Position numbers and translations under genes: made by a program | Shown here: positions 26,101 to 38,100 of the stretch, piece after piece | Numbering within the stretch: position 1 is the stretch's first letter | How the letters are laid out: each line of letters begins with the position of its first letter | The notes under the pieces: model-generated | Told to the model about the DNA's origin: nothing | The model's database searches: none | What the model saw: only the letters and a program-made list of their open reading frames with translations | Assembly: GCA_958496175.1 (NCBI GenBank) | Contig: OY292277.1 | Location: 23,268,282-23,332,281, forward strand | Direction of reading: 5' to 3' | Length of the DNA: 64,000 nucleotides | Source: Sisyra terminalis | Taxonomy: Eukaryota; Arthropoda; Insecta; Neuroptera; Sisyridae

Positions 26101-29100
26101 CAGCAAAGATTTATGTGAATTTATGATTCTGTTAATTGTTATTTTTACGAAATTAATGTTCCACTTCCGGTCAAGTTTGTAGTGTGTTGTTTTATTACTT
26201 TTTTCGAGCAAACATTTTGGTATCATAAACCGAAGTCGTTTTTGTAAAAATGAGATTTTTTTATATTTTGTAAATAATTTAACACTTTAAAAGCCTCATT
26301 TTGCCAATATGCAATACAAATCGAATGGTTACGCTCTAATTTTCCTTAAAAATAAATTTGCATACCTGTAAAGGATGCGGTTTTGTGCATTTTATTTTTA
26401 TTCCGCTATTTTTTTAAATAGTGAAAGTAGAAGATATATGATAGTGATAACTATGTATACGTAACGTACAGAATGGGATTTAATTAAAAACATTAATAAT
26501 TGTTCTATATTTAAATATATTGCGATATAATACTACAATCTCGATTGACCTTATATCGAATTGATCATTAGAATGGGTAATATTTGGCTTGTTGGACTAA
26601 ATATTTTTTTCGATACTAAACATTATTGTATTTGTTTTTCATCTCTTATAAGTCTGTTAGTTGACACTCGTAACTTCGCCTGCATGACTTACTGAAAGAT
26701 TTTCAATATTTTTAATTTGTACTATCTACGTATCTATTGTTGCATTTTTCCAGTTAAACAAATTGTTTATTTAACAGACGATTTTACATGTTTCTGATGT
26801 ATGTATTTTATCTCAATCATTAGTTTAAAAAATCAAAGACCTTTTCTATTATTTTTAAAACCCTATCCAATGATGCCTTCCACGATTAGGTAAATTCAAT
26901 TATTTTATTTTCCTCAGTTTAATGTAGACGGTTCTTTTTTTTGTAATAATCTCTACCTTATAGTAAGGAATTAAGTTTCAAATTTTAATTTGACCCTATT
27001 TCATCAGAATAAATGTTTGTCTCAAGATGCCCTTACTTTATATTTATACTCTTAAAATGTGTTTTTTGCTTATCTGCTGGTCGTATCTTTTCTGTTAATT
27101 TAAGTTAGGCCGTACCGATTTTGATGAAATTTGATGTTTAGATATGAAAGCCTGCTGTTCTAGTGACATTAGGGTATATGTCATTGTAGAAAAATAAATG
27201 AAGGCATCCTCTACATCAGGTAAACAATGGCAAACTTTTTTGAGACGTGGATCGAATTTTGTTCATATTTTTTGTAGTACTAGCACTAGACGTGAATTAC
27301 TAATTCGCATGGCTCCCATTGGAGCCTCACAAGGTGAAACAGAGAGAGGACGATACAAGAGTTCTGGATGTCTCTTTCTACAAGCATAATAAACAAATGG
27401 TTGCCTAGCAATCGTGGGCCAGTTAAAAAGCTTACCGAGGTCTTAAGTTCGCCATCATAAGTAGTCAAATTGGTCGATATAGACCCTTTGGGTTCAATTT
27501 AACACTATAGGGGGGTCGATTTAATTTAGAGGATCGATTGGGGGTTGAAGAAAAAACAATTCCTAATATGCAAATAACACATACCTAACCGGTCTTAGTA
27601 ATTTTTTTAATGGTTTCATAATTTAATATTGGTTTCTGTACCAAAAATAAATTAATAAATGTATATTTATTTGAAGGGAAAAGGTATTTAGATACCATCT
27701 AAAGTGTATGTTTAAAATCATAAAATAAATGTATAAATCTTGATTATTTTATTTAACTGAAAATTATTTTTATGGGGGTTTGAAGAAGGATTTTAAAAAT
27801 TATTTAAGGGGCCGGTGATTAAAAAAGTTTGACTACTCCTGCCCTTCATGTTTAATTGAAATACGAAAATAGAATTTAATAGTAGGTTTCAGACAAAATT
27901 TTGAGAATCAGTTATAAAACCGAAGGTTATATTATAGAACAAGACTGCACTACTTTGATTGATCCAAAGGTCACTAAAATTAGCAAAATTCATTGGAACT
28001 ATAGAAAAATCAAGGAAATCAGGAAATTTGAGGAAAAATCAGAAAATTTTAATTTCTTCAAAATTTGATTATTATTTCGAATTGGAAAATTGAAACCGAC
28101 ATCGTAAATAATCATATCATGTAAAGAATCTATACGTTGAATGATAAGTTTAATAGCATATACATAAAAATCACAATGTCAATTGATTTTATTTCGCATC
28201 CTTTTCCGGGTGTAAAAATAAATCATTGGTTTATTTTTTAACCATATTTTTATTCATTTGCGCTTTAAATTACATAATTAAAATACAAAATTTAAATTAC
28301 AGAATGCATGCGACTCGTATTTATATTGAAGCACTATACATCCTTTTGTACGTAATTCTATCCAATAAATTGGAAGAAAAAATGTAAAAATTCAGTTTAC
28401 CTGAATTAGATTAACTTGTTTACTTGCAAATGACGTCACACGTCACCGCCGTTACAAAAATAATGTTTTTGGTGCGGTTTTGGAACTTTAAACTTTGACA
28501 TCGATTTTTATTGGTTATACAGTAGATTTAATGTACTGTGAATGAATCGTTAATGTACTGTGTTTATAATATAATATAAAATAATTTAAAGCAATTCAAA
28601 ATCCGAAATTAGTAAAATATCCTATTGTAATGAATTAATAGTATACCAGATTTTTTACTCAATTTTATTAAAAAGTTGTCGGAAAATCGTAAATAAAGGA
28701 ACAAACATCTTATACCCTATTAGCTTTAATATTTTTCCAACTACAGAAAGTAATACGAGCTTTGTATGTTTGGCAAATATATACATTTGTAAATCTTAAT
28801 TTAAAAAAATATATAATACTCCTTATATCATTGATAAAATGTAAAAAAATATTTAATTATCAAATATGGCAATATGTATAAGAAGAAAAGAACATATTTT
28901 TTTGATTTTATTTATGTTAAATTTAAAGAATATCGAATGAAAGTTTTAGTGAAAAAACAACTTGTTTATTGTATAGAATATAGTGTCATTTATTTTGTTA
29001 TCCATTTATTTAAGAAAAAGGTTATTCATTTACCAAAATGTATTATCTTAACGAACAATTACAAAATCAAAATAGTTCAAATGTAAATTGTTCAAACCGA

Positions 29101-32100
29101 ATTAAGTTTCTAGAGATTATGTGCAATCTTCTCTTCTTTCTGCACAATGACAAGCGTTTTCAAAATATTTTCCTTTTAATTGCCATTGCGAGTTTATGTA
29201 AGTTTTTAAAAAAAGCAAATTCCATGTAAGAAAATTCTGTTAATCTTGAAGAAGAATCAAATTATGCAAGTCTGAAGAGTAATTCTTGTAATTAGAATTG
29301 ATTCATGGTATTATCTGTTCTCTATACCAGGAAGTTATTCTCCTCCTTTTCCTCAATAGTTTCAAACAAAAAGATTGACTTGGTTTACTTTCTGTGTCAT
29401 TAGTTTTAATTTAAAGATCAAAGGATCGATTGAAAAAATAACTTCTTGGTAAAAAAAGAACGCAAATTGAACACAAACAAACTTATTGTTAGAAATTAAG
29501 GCATTGAATAGACATCTTGAGATGAACTTAGCATATATATGTTTATAACATAATGGGTTTGGTTGGATGATAAAAATACTTAGAAAGGAACGTTTGAAAA
29601 TGTTATGATATTTTTAAAGCAAGGAGAAAAACAATCATTCTATAAAAAGACTGTACTATACTTTACTATACTGTACTATGACTCAGATCCAGTATTTTTA
29701 CTCATGGATAGATAAGCCATATCATTAAGAACTTATTTGTAAGATAAATTCTATACATATCACTATTCTTAGGTGAAAATACGTATGTTTTCTCTATTCT
29801 TCGTATAAAATTTTATCTAAAAGATAAACGACATTATCTAAATGTGAAAATACCTTAGACCAGTGGTTCCTAAAGTTGAGTGGGCCTCCGACCCATCTCT
29901 AACAAAAATTTCCTACTTTGGGACCCACCTGTTAGCTATCGTAAAGAAAAGAGGACATAAATTGGCAATTTGATTGGAAATACGAAATTTATCATTTCCT
30001 TTTTTTTCATTCATGTCTTATGTGGTGGTGAATCAATCGTTTATTAAAACCCACTCAATATTCGCTCGCAACCCACTGGTGGGTTGGGACCCATAGTTTG
30101 GAAATGCTGTTTTAGGCTATAAAAATATGTGACTAAACATGTTATAAAGCGTTTCGTAGTCAGCAAAAACTTCTCGTTGATTCCTCAAACGGTCCACAGG
30201 ATTTGAGATATCTGACGATACCTCCACATCTTAATAGCTCCTAATTGATGCCATTTGACCTTTTTCGGAAAATTTAGTTTCCTGCATGGCTGCATTCTTT
30301 TCTTCAGTGCCTTCTATCCCTTGTGAAATTCTTTAAATGGGGGTTGATCATTACTCTTTTTAATAATGAGGATTTCAATCCATCTTTTTCCTTTTTTCTT
30401 GAGGCCTTTTAATTTTGTTCTCCTACACCAAGTATGAATCCTTTTCTTAGAATATAACCAATCCAGTTATTCTTCTTATTACCACATCGATGATCGTTTT
30501 TTCGTTGTTTACTCATCTTAATACTTTCATTTTCACATCCGTCAATTAAATTTCCTTTCAAAAAAGATTTTTTCGCTGACTTTGAACAGTTATACTGTGT
30601 ATACAATATATAGGATATATTGCGCTCCAATTTATGTAGTATAATTTAATATATTAATATATAAAAATCCCATAATATAAAATCCCAAATTTAAAAATGA
30701 CCACTGAAGAGAATTGCTTGGCAATCGAAATAAGTATCTGGGCAATACGTCACGAATATTTTTGTTTGAACTTCTGTTCAAATTTATGTTTGTGGTATGA
30801 TTTTTATATATTATATTAAATTATACTACATAAATTGGACCGCAATATATCCTATATATTGTATACACAGTAAATTTTCTTTATTTTTCTATAGCACTAC
30901 ATTTTAACTACTACAGACACTTCCTTTATTGTTTTCTTAGGTCCTTGTTTCCGATCTATATAATACTACATTCCACAAATAGCACTTTAGCAATAGCACC
31001 GGAGTTTAAATGTCAATTTTCCAATCAAAATATTCTTCTTCTTATTAAATTTTCGGCATAGCGAGATGCTATTTGATTTCCCTGGTATATTTTCCATCTT
31101 TGGAGTTTCCCTTAGTATTTGAATTGGACCTCGTTTTCTAGTGGTACCTAATTTACGTTTATATGAAGAATCGGTCCTCTTTTCGATATCTTTATGACTT
31201 TCTTATATATCTACTTATACCATAAGTTTCTTTAATGGCTATCAAACGGTCTATCATAGTTTGTTATTTTCTTTCCGTTTTTTTCGGCAATATTAAGTCG
31301 TCAGTATATTTGGTGATAAATGATTCGTCCGTGTATTGCAAAGTCTTATGTCTTCTCATACAGGAACTCCCTGAGTTGAACGACGGGGCTATGGTTGGAG
31401 CAATTCTTGGACACTAATTTTGGTAAACCTACCTGGATTTCCCATTGTATTTATGTAGAGTTGCAAAAATTGTGTACGTTTATTTATTTTAAATTCGTAA
31501 GGGTTCCAGAAATGCAAGTTTTTAAAAGAATAAATGTTAGCCTGTACTAAGGTTTTGAATGGGTAAGCAACCTTGGTAATGCCCATGATTAACCAAGCTT
31601 GGGCAAAGTCTGGGGAGCCTAACTTCAGCCAATTAACGTTAGCCCAGGGTTGACCCAAGGTAGGACAATGGCAATTGTCCTAGAGCTTTCTTTATCAACC
31701 ATTCCTTATTACTCGTATGCCTCTTATCCTTTGTTCCTTTTTCTATTCTGAAACTAAATTGATTGCCATTCACCACTCTTCTATTTTCCTTTCTATGAAA
31801 CTGCTGTTTCTAATCATTTCACTTATTTTTTTTAATCCATGTATAATATATAGTTATGTAGCCAAATGATTATAAAATCATTATCATTAATATTTACAAT
31901 CGACCAGGAGTCTTCAATTTTTGTGCGCCTTAAAGCATATTTTAGAATGTTAACATCGGACGAAGGAAATTTTTTCTTTTTTACAGGAAAAATAGATGTA
32001 CACTGAACAATATTTGCATAATATTGTAGTATAGAAGAATTGAAACTTAAATATTTCTAATCGGAAACGGGGGTTGGGGGGCATAGTGGCGTACAGGTAA

Positions 32101-35100
32101 ACATTAATGCATATAAAATAATCTGCTAGTTTCAAGGTGCCTGCAAATATGAAATTGGGGACCCTTAACATAGATTAGCACTTTAGTAATTAACCAAAAA
32201 AATAATATTGCTCATAATTTAGTAATGACTTAAATAAAAACTTCTTAAATTCTGAATGCTGTGGAATTTCATGAATAACTTTTTTACACCTTTTTATCTA
32301 CTAAAAAAAAGTTGAATTGCTTTATTTAATCGAACATTTTTTATCGCGGCTCCATGAAAAATTTGAAAACTATTTACGTGGGATTTGGAGAAACCCAAAG
32401 TTGAAAATGATGAATCATGAGAATGACACTTTTATATTCAACCTATTTTATTCTTAGCTCGGATTTTTCTATTGTGACACTATTCATTTTATTTTTCTAT
32501 TCCAGATTTGGCACAAGGGGTGTTTTAAATGCCAGGAATGTGGGATGACATTAAATATGCGCACCTACAAAGGCTTCGACAAGCAGCCATATTGTGCGGC
32601 GTAAGTATTATTATTTTTTTTAACGTTTTTAAAAAGAAAATCAAATTGTAGCTATCACGTGCCTAATTATATCTGCAAAATGGCAATTTTTTTTAAAGAA
32701 TTATAAGTAAATATAAATATTATGTGGAAAAATTGTTTGTGTGTTTGTAAATATTTAAATTTTTATTGCTCTATTTAGCAAGTCTTTAACGAAAATTAGT
32801 TATGTAATCTTGGCGCATAATTGTGTTTATTTTATTATAACACTTTAAATATGGTTTCAATGTTTATTTCTATTTCAAATGCGAGAATATTGACCTAGCA
32901 TTTATCGAGTATTGGATAAATGGAAGAGGACTTTTAAAATGAATATTACTCCGAATACACATGCTCTTAACGTTTTTTTGGTTTATAAAACAATAATGTG
33001 ATGTCGTTCTATAAGGTTTTAGCATGTATTAAGCATTTTATTATTAAATTTATATTGACTGATTTTACAACCGCAATTATTAGGGAGAACGAAAAGTAAT
33101 CATTTTTTTTTTTCTAGCGAAAAACATTTATTTATAGAAAGCCGTTTATTACCATAATTTTCTAATGCTTTTTGGTAGCGAATGAAGTCCTTTGATTTTT
33201 CATTGAAAAATTTTTCCAAGTGCATTGTCATTTCTCCAACATTGGTGGTCCAACACCATTTTTAAGTAATGGTAGACCAAATTGTTTTCTATTCTTTGAA
33301 TTTTCTAAATTCGTAGAAAGAATTCTTCCTTTCAAAGAAAAGTTACCTTCTTCTTTTCTTTACTTCAAGCTTCCGCGATGAATTTTTCACCTGATGGTGT
33401 TATATTTTTGTATTCTGATTTTTCGGAGATAATCATATTGTTAAACATTAAGTTTACTGGTTGCTCGGTATTTTAGAGATGGATTCTTTTTCGTGAAATT
33501 GATTCAGTTTTGCAGGTTTGCTCATTAGTTTTGTTGAATTATCCTCTTTACTTAGTATTATTGACGCCTTACTGTTGAAAACCATATGCACAATTCGACC
33601 AAGTTTTGTGCAATCGTAACAATTGCACAATCAATTTCAGAACAAATTTTGAATAAAACAATATTTACACCGAAATACAATTTGTCAACTGATATATAAT
33701 TGCAATGTATTGTAACTAAACAAAGTTGCGGGAAAACGGTAGTCTAACGAATTTTAAGAGAGTTGAATGTAAATGTTTTTAAATGTAAATTATTATTGTA
33801 ATTAAAAAAATTGGACGATTTTAAATATAATGAATATTTTAAATCAATAATTGACTTACCTTTCTATCAAAGTAAACGACACAATTATCGTGAAAAGTAA
33901 AGTAATGAATAAAAAATTTTTTGTTGTACAAAATTAAATACACAGTTTGGCTCATTGGAGATATGTATCGCCAATTTGCCCCCTTGTGTTGGTTATAGTA
34001 CAGAAAAGAAGTTGTACAAAGTTATGGTGTCATTTTCCATAATGAATTTTGGGTAGGCTGGTAAAATGCACGTAAAAATATTTTAATCTCAAAAGCCATA
34101 GAACAAATTAATTTTTGATGACAATATTTTTTAAGCTATACCACCCTATTTTTTTTTTGAATCTTCCACCATCCTGTTTAACATTTAGAAAGGTGGAACA
34201 AACTTTTTGCAACTTTAGAAACACCTAAAGCATCGAAATTGGTTTTGAAAAATAAGTTATTTCAAACCTTTTTTATCTATTTTTAAGATCCACCTAACGT
34301 TGCCTCAAATGCTACCTTTTATATGCACTGAACGTTGATATGTATATATGGATAAACCGTGCATACGCTGTCAAATTGAATTTTAAAAAATTGAGTGTAG
34401 CGTACGAAGCGCCATCTACGTGTGTACAGTTTTTATGGTAACTAAAAAGGCTGGAAACTGAGTACTGTTGAGCGCTAGCCTACACAAATAAGCGCTTAAA
34501 ACAAACGCTGGCATTTTACTTGCTTCGATTGCTTCAGTTGCCCACACCAGAGAAGAGAAACTTCCATTTATTGGTCTCTCTTCCAACACTTCCAACATAG
34601 GTGCTGTTGCATTTTGCTTAGTTCATTCTGAACTTGTACCAACGTAGATGGCGATTGCAGTTACTGCTAGTGCGGCTTATAATTTACTATACAGTGTGCT
34701 ATCCATTTATACAGATAAGTAGCATTGAAATTTTTTCATCCTTCAGTTACTCGGATGGTGGTAGACAAGGTGTATGAATTACACAGGTTGCCCTATAAGG
34801 AAAAAAAATTACGTCATACCAAGAATTTTGAAATGTGAAGCAGTCTGAAGATATATACGTATTGAATAAATATACTGAAATATACGCACGATTCTGATAT
34901 ATTGTTACCAATGCTACCAGCAGATATGAGTTGGAATATCTTCTGGATACGCCACTTTACCCATGAGGACACCTGTGTTTTTTATAAACCTTGGGTAGTA
35001 GGTACTCATTACTTTAGTCGTAGTTTCTCTGCACCATTTTATAGCGATTCATAGAAACCATCTACTCTCCAAACTTCATTTTCCCAGTGTGACTTAATGA

Positions 35101-38100
35101 ATATTTAAGTTTTTGTGTCAAACCCTAACAATTGATGATTTTTTAATCATTCTAATCTTCATATTATAATTATAACAAAAGTATTGGGCATAATAATGCA
35201 TTCTAAATTACCACAGTTTTGTTTTTACTACACAACTCTAAAAAAAAATTGTTGTTTTTTTGATCAATCCTAATTTCCATATTATTTTTGTAACAAAATT
35301 ATTTCACATAATGCTTTCTAAAATTGTGATGAATGACGTGGGCAAGAAAATGTTCAAGGCGGGTTTGATCATCCCTGGTTTATGCAATGCAAGTATATCT
35401 TAACAACTCAATAATAAATTGTAAGAATATGAATTCTTAGTAATGAAATTAATACCAACAAATATTTTTTACAAAAGGCGAAAACGGAAATTGATTTTTG
35501 ATTTACATTACATTTTAAATTGCAATGTGTATAGATTATTCATTAAAAAAACCTATCAATTCTGATCGAATTCTTCAAGAAAGTTAAATAAACCGTTACT
35601 CAAATATAATCTTATTTTCATTTATGTTTAAATGTAACAGCTCGAAAGTCTTTACATCTTCATTCTTCATGTAGCTCTCATTGTGTTTTTTGAACTATTT
35701 GAAACAAAAGTTTGTTCTCTGATGTAATTCGAGACTATTTTTAAAAATGTTTCCTTCTCTGGAATCACTCATTCATAATTCTATCATTGAAGAATCTGTT
35801 GAAACATTTTCAAAATACATTTTTACATGTGTACTCAAACTGCATCCCAGATGTGCTTCATTTGAACGTCTGATTTAAGTACAGGAAATGAAAACAATTC
35901 ACGCGTGATTCAAAATCGCGAAAATTCAAATCCTGTCCTATGTGCAGCCATTTTTCTTTAGTCGTATATATTATAATTTGAATAGGTATTTTTATTTAAA
36001 TAGACGCTGATTGAAGTAGAGAAGATATTAATGTGATGAATACATTTGTTGATAATAAATTCAATTATGCCGGAATTATATCATGATGAACCTCCAGCTG
36101 CAAAAAGAAAAGCGCTTTTTTCATAGCTTATAACAGTATTGAAAAATGGATTGAATTTTACAAATAATAAAATACTATTCGCAGTCTTATTAGCGCAAAA
36201 TATTCGAATTAAAATAGTTAATTTATAACAAAAGGAAGTGACGATTTTAATTATAAATGAAATAATTATTTTCAAAGATACACGAATTTTTTATTGAATT
36301 TTTTTTTACGAACATATGGTGATGAGAGTTTTTTCTTTATAAATTTTTTTAATAGAGTTATTTGAGAGAATAGCGGATTTTCTAACTGGATAATTCATAT
36401 CAGACTGCGTGGTATGTGTTGGAAATATGAAGAAATTAGGAAAAAATCGCTAGAACCTGTTGTGAACTAATTTAAGATAATGGTATTTGACATTCTTTAT
36501 GAACAGTGGCGTACTCAGGAGGACAGTTTATGGTACTGAAGCAGTATATATAAAAGACATTCTTAAAAAATCTAAAAAAAAAAAACTATTATTGCCTGGC
36601 TTTTAATAATCATGTAGGTATACTTGGATTTGAAAATTAACCATTTAAAAAAAATGCTACCTAATACTTACAACTTCATTTTCGTCACATAATTTATTAT
36701 GTCAATATGTTTTCATTTAAAAACCAAAGCGCGAAAATTGAAAGGAAGGAGACGTTTTCATATAACAGTCGAAAGATAAGATAAATTTCATTATAAAAGT
36801 GTACATTTTTTGACAAAGTTTCTAAATATATTTTTAATGATTATTTGCCAACACCTTATATAACAACTCTAGGATTAATAAAACTCTTAAACTGAGAAAT
36901 ATTGAAAATTTACCTGAATACGAGATTTGAACCAAATACCTACTAGTTTAGAAGCGGCCACCTTGACCGCTCGTCCACCAGTAGACTTTCTCTAAATCAA
37001 TATAATAGACAAATGTATGCATGTCGTGAAAGATAATAAACAAATATTGTAAACATAAACGTGAGAGGTAAATACAATCATTATCTCAAATTTGAACTAA
37101 CAAGCAATTGTAAATTTTTGTCGTTTGCCCGTCGCTGTATCACTGTTAATATATCGCTGTTGGCTATGAATATTTCACGGGTAGCTATCTACTAATACTT
37201 AAATGATTTTAGAAAATCTTTAAAACCACACAGTCTAATTTAAAAAAAAATACTTGATAAATATAAATTAATATATATTGGAATTGGCAGTAGCGTTTTT
37301 TTTACGTTTTTTGAAATATTATAAAAAAAACGATAATAACAATAATAGTTTGATTCAGGCTCCAATAAATGTATTCTACTGCAATAAATTTATTTCTACT
37401 CTATCAAGTACAGGAGGAGGTGTAAATGTTTCCCACAACCAAAGTCCAAACATATTTCTTGATGTTATGCTCCAGAAATGTATTTCGATTGCCAAGCAAT
37501 ATTTGATGCAAAAAAGAATTGGTACTATTATTTCTCTACTATTTTGTTTGAGATTTTGTTTAAGTTTATCTTTATAGTTTACTTTAAATTATATTACATA
37601 TGGTAAATTAGACTACAATATATTTTATATATTGTTTAAATAGTATAACTGTTCAAAGTTAGCAAAAAATCTAGTTTCATTTAAAATGGCTGACTTATAT
37701 TGGCTAATGTAATCGCCAACCTTCGACATTCGGAGATGACGAATTAGGCAGAAGGAGGTATTTTCTTTATTGGTTACCAAAAAGTATTGAACAGTATTGG
37801 GTCTTTTCAATACTGCCATGTGATCCATAACTATATGACTGCCAATTGTTTTATAACGGTTATACGTTGATTTTTTAAAACTCAAGCTTCAAAAGTGTAC
37901 TGGTGGATCGGTGGAGAACTGAACTGGAATTGAACAAAAATTAATATTGAATATTTGTAGTAACCGATTAGGCTTAGTACCAAATTCATTCATTTGTACT
38001 AGATTTTTGAATATGTAGTTATACAGAGAATTGGAAAGTACTCATATCGAATTTGACTCTGAATATTCGAATACTTTGATTCATTATTTAAATTTGAAAC

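Larger units (their letters stand above)
30130..31880 (-). mobile_element. LINE reverse-transcriptase remnant with nested insertions
   Basis: Reading the minus strand from about 31870 down, broken frames give pieces of a non-LTR reverse transcriptase. They are an N-terminal RT piece (FRIEKGTKD near 31780, like FGFRKGKGTRDA), the YxDD catalytic region as KYTDDLIL near 31300, ISKRG...INVN...VQFKY near 31150, [14 protein letters not shown] residues near 30890, and [14 protein letters not shown] near 30460, the standard end of insect endonuclease-RT LINEs. There are many stops and frameshifts. The order is collinear, but the frames are interrupted by two unrelated segments: about 31411-31680 and the inverted-repeat element 30560-30873. 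Confidence 0.6.
23227..32505. other. Lasp intron 1, repeat-rich
   Basis: Besides the elements listed separately (24290-24364, 24500-24760, 25250-25419, 29861-30109, 30130-31880), the intron shows imperfect repeats of a CTTCGGCT / AAGCTTAAAGTT unit at 24790-24900. A TGACGTCA palindrome near 28432 resembles a CRE/ATF site but is a single unsupported match. I see no nested gene. The small open frames at 27198 and 28874-29229 have no recognisable protein features. Confidence 0.5.

Noticed and set aside
27198..27468. Two overlapping open frames on opposite strands in Lasp intron 1
   Set aside because: Neither shows a motif or plausible splice partners. Likely transposon debris of unknown class.
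28430..28445. TGACGTCA palindrome as a CREB/ATF site
   Set aside because: A single 8-mer deep in a 9-kb intron is expected often enough by chance. No cluster of other sites.
28874..29229. Overlapping open frames in Lasp intron 1
   Set aside because: No recognisable transposase or host protein feature, and AT-driven composition.
31389..31658. 89-codon open frame on the minus strand
   Set aside because: Lies in a repeat-like insertion within the LINE remnant, with no protein family signature.
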